From positions 1 to 5,471 of the forward strand of contig USHK01000102.1 in NCBI GenBank assembly GCA_900554375.1: a stretch of 5,471 nt of DNA, written 5' to 3'. The stretch comes from an uncultured Sutterella sp. Lineage in GTDB: Bacteria > Pseudomonadota > Gammaproteobacteria > Burkholderiales > Burkholderiaceae_F. The position numbers and the translations under genes are program-made. The notes under the pieces are model-generated. The model ran no database searches. It had not been told where the DNA came from and worked only from the letters and a program-made list of their open reading frames with translations. Below, one piece after another: positions 5,419-5,471 of this stretch (positions are counted from its first letter, which is position 1; each line of letters opens with the position of its first letter).

Positions 5419-5471
5419 GTGAAATGGTTCGGAGTGGATTATCGCTATGTGATTGCCGGAGTCGGTGCTGT
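5419..5471 (+). CDS. N-terminus of a probable membrane protein, possibly an MFS transporter (truncated by window end)
   Basis: Only 17 codons are visible, starting at GTG and translating as MKWFGVDYRYVIAGVGA. A short charged/aromatic lead followed by the start of a small-residue hydrophobic run is typical of the first transmembrane helix of polytopic transporters; the Tyr-Arg-Tyr-Val-Ile pattern is common at the start of Major Facilitator proteins, but this is too little to name a family. GGAGG at 5406-5410 supports the start. The alternative frame from the ATG at 5412 gives a Cys/Arg/Ser-rich peptide and is unlikely. It is divergent from the exported-protein gene. Confidence 0.5.
   Translation, partial: MKWFGVDYRYVIAGVGA

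Noticed and set aside
5412..5471. ATG at 5412 as start of the rightmost gene
   Set aside because: It is one base from the Shine-Dalgarno GGAGG and opens a frame rich in Cys, Arg and Ser; the GTG at 5419 gives correct spacing and a plausible membrane-protein start.

Overview
This window is one end of a draft contig from a Gram-negative proteobacterium. The base composition is close to balanced, and every gene start is preceded by a clear purine-rich Shine-Dalgarno site. A DctA-type C4-dicarboxylate symporter and an AbgA-type M20 hydrolase, together with a signal-peptide protein, fit a beta- or gammaproteobacterium. A host-associated Burkholderiales member such as Sutterellaceae is a guess from overall protein character, not something the sequence proves. 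The left edge is not biological: positions 8-40 are the Illumina Nextera Read 1 transposase adapter, so the contig stops at a sequencing-fragment end.

Layout: 8-40, synthetic adapter. 41-197 (minus), 5' end of a LysR-type regulator gene, cut by the adapter. 198-350, divergent regulatory region with a perfect 6-bp-arm dyad over the likely regulator -10 box. 351-1628 (plus), class I/II PLP aminotransferase. 1629-1716, spacer with a long hairpin whose right arm runs into the next gene's ribosome binding site. 1717-2997 (plus), AbgA-like M20D amidohydrolase, followed by an intrinsic terminator at 3017-3053. 3074-4447 (minus, convergent), DctA dicarboxylate:cation symporter with an extended acidic tail. 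4448-4683, dctA leader, candidate promoter and operator-like dyad, plus the terminator of the next gene. 4684-5244 (minus), exported protein with a short perfect heptad coiled coil. 5245-5418, divergent intergenic region with two dyads. 5419-5471 (plus), first 17 codons of a probable membrane protein, cut by the window end.

How the genes may work together: a LysR gene facing an aminotransferase/AbgA-like pair recalls the abgR-abgAB arrangement of E. coli, but no abgB or abgT is present here and an aminotransferase takes the first place. A reasonable inference is a small catabolic unit: the hydrolase frees an amino acid from an N-acyl or amide-linked substrate, and the aminotransferase converts it, or a related amino acid, to a 2-oxo acid. 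DctA would import C4-dicarboxylates (succinate, fumarate, malate, sometimes aspartate) and is transcribed separately, so a functional link to the pair is only suggested by proximity. No wholly new system is evident. The points most worth a second look are the abg-like locus without abgB, the hairpin over the hydrolase start and the uncharacterised exported coiled-coil protein.
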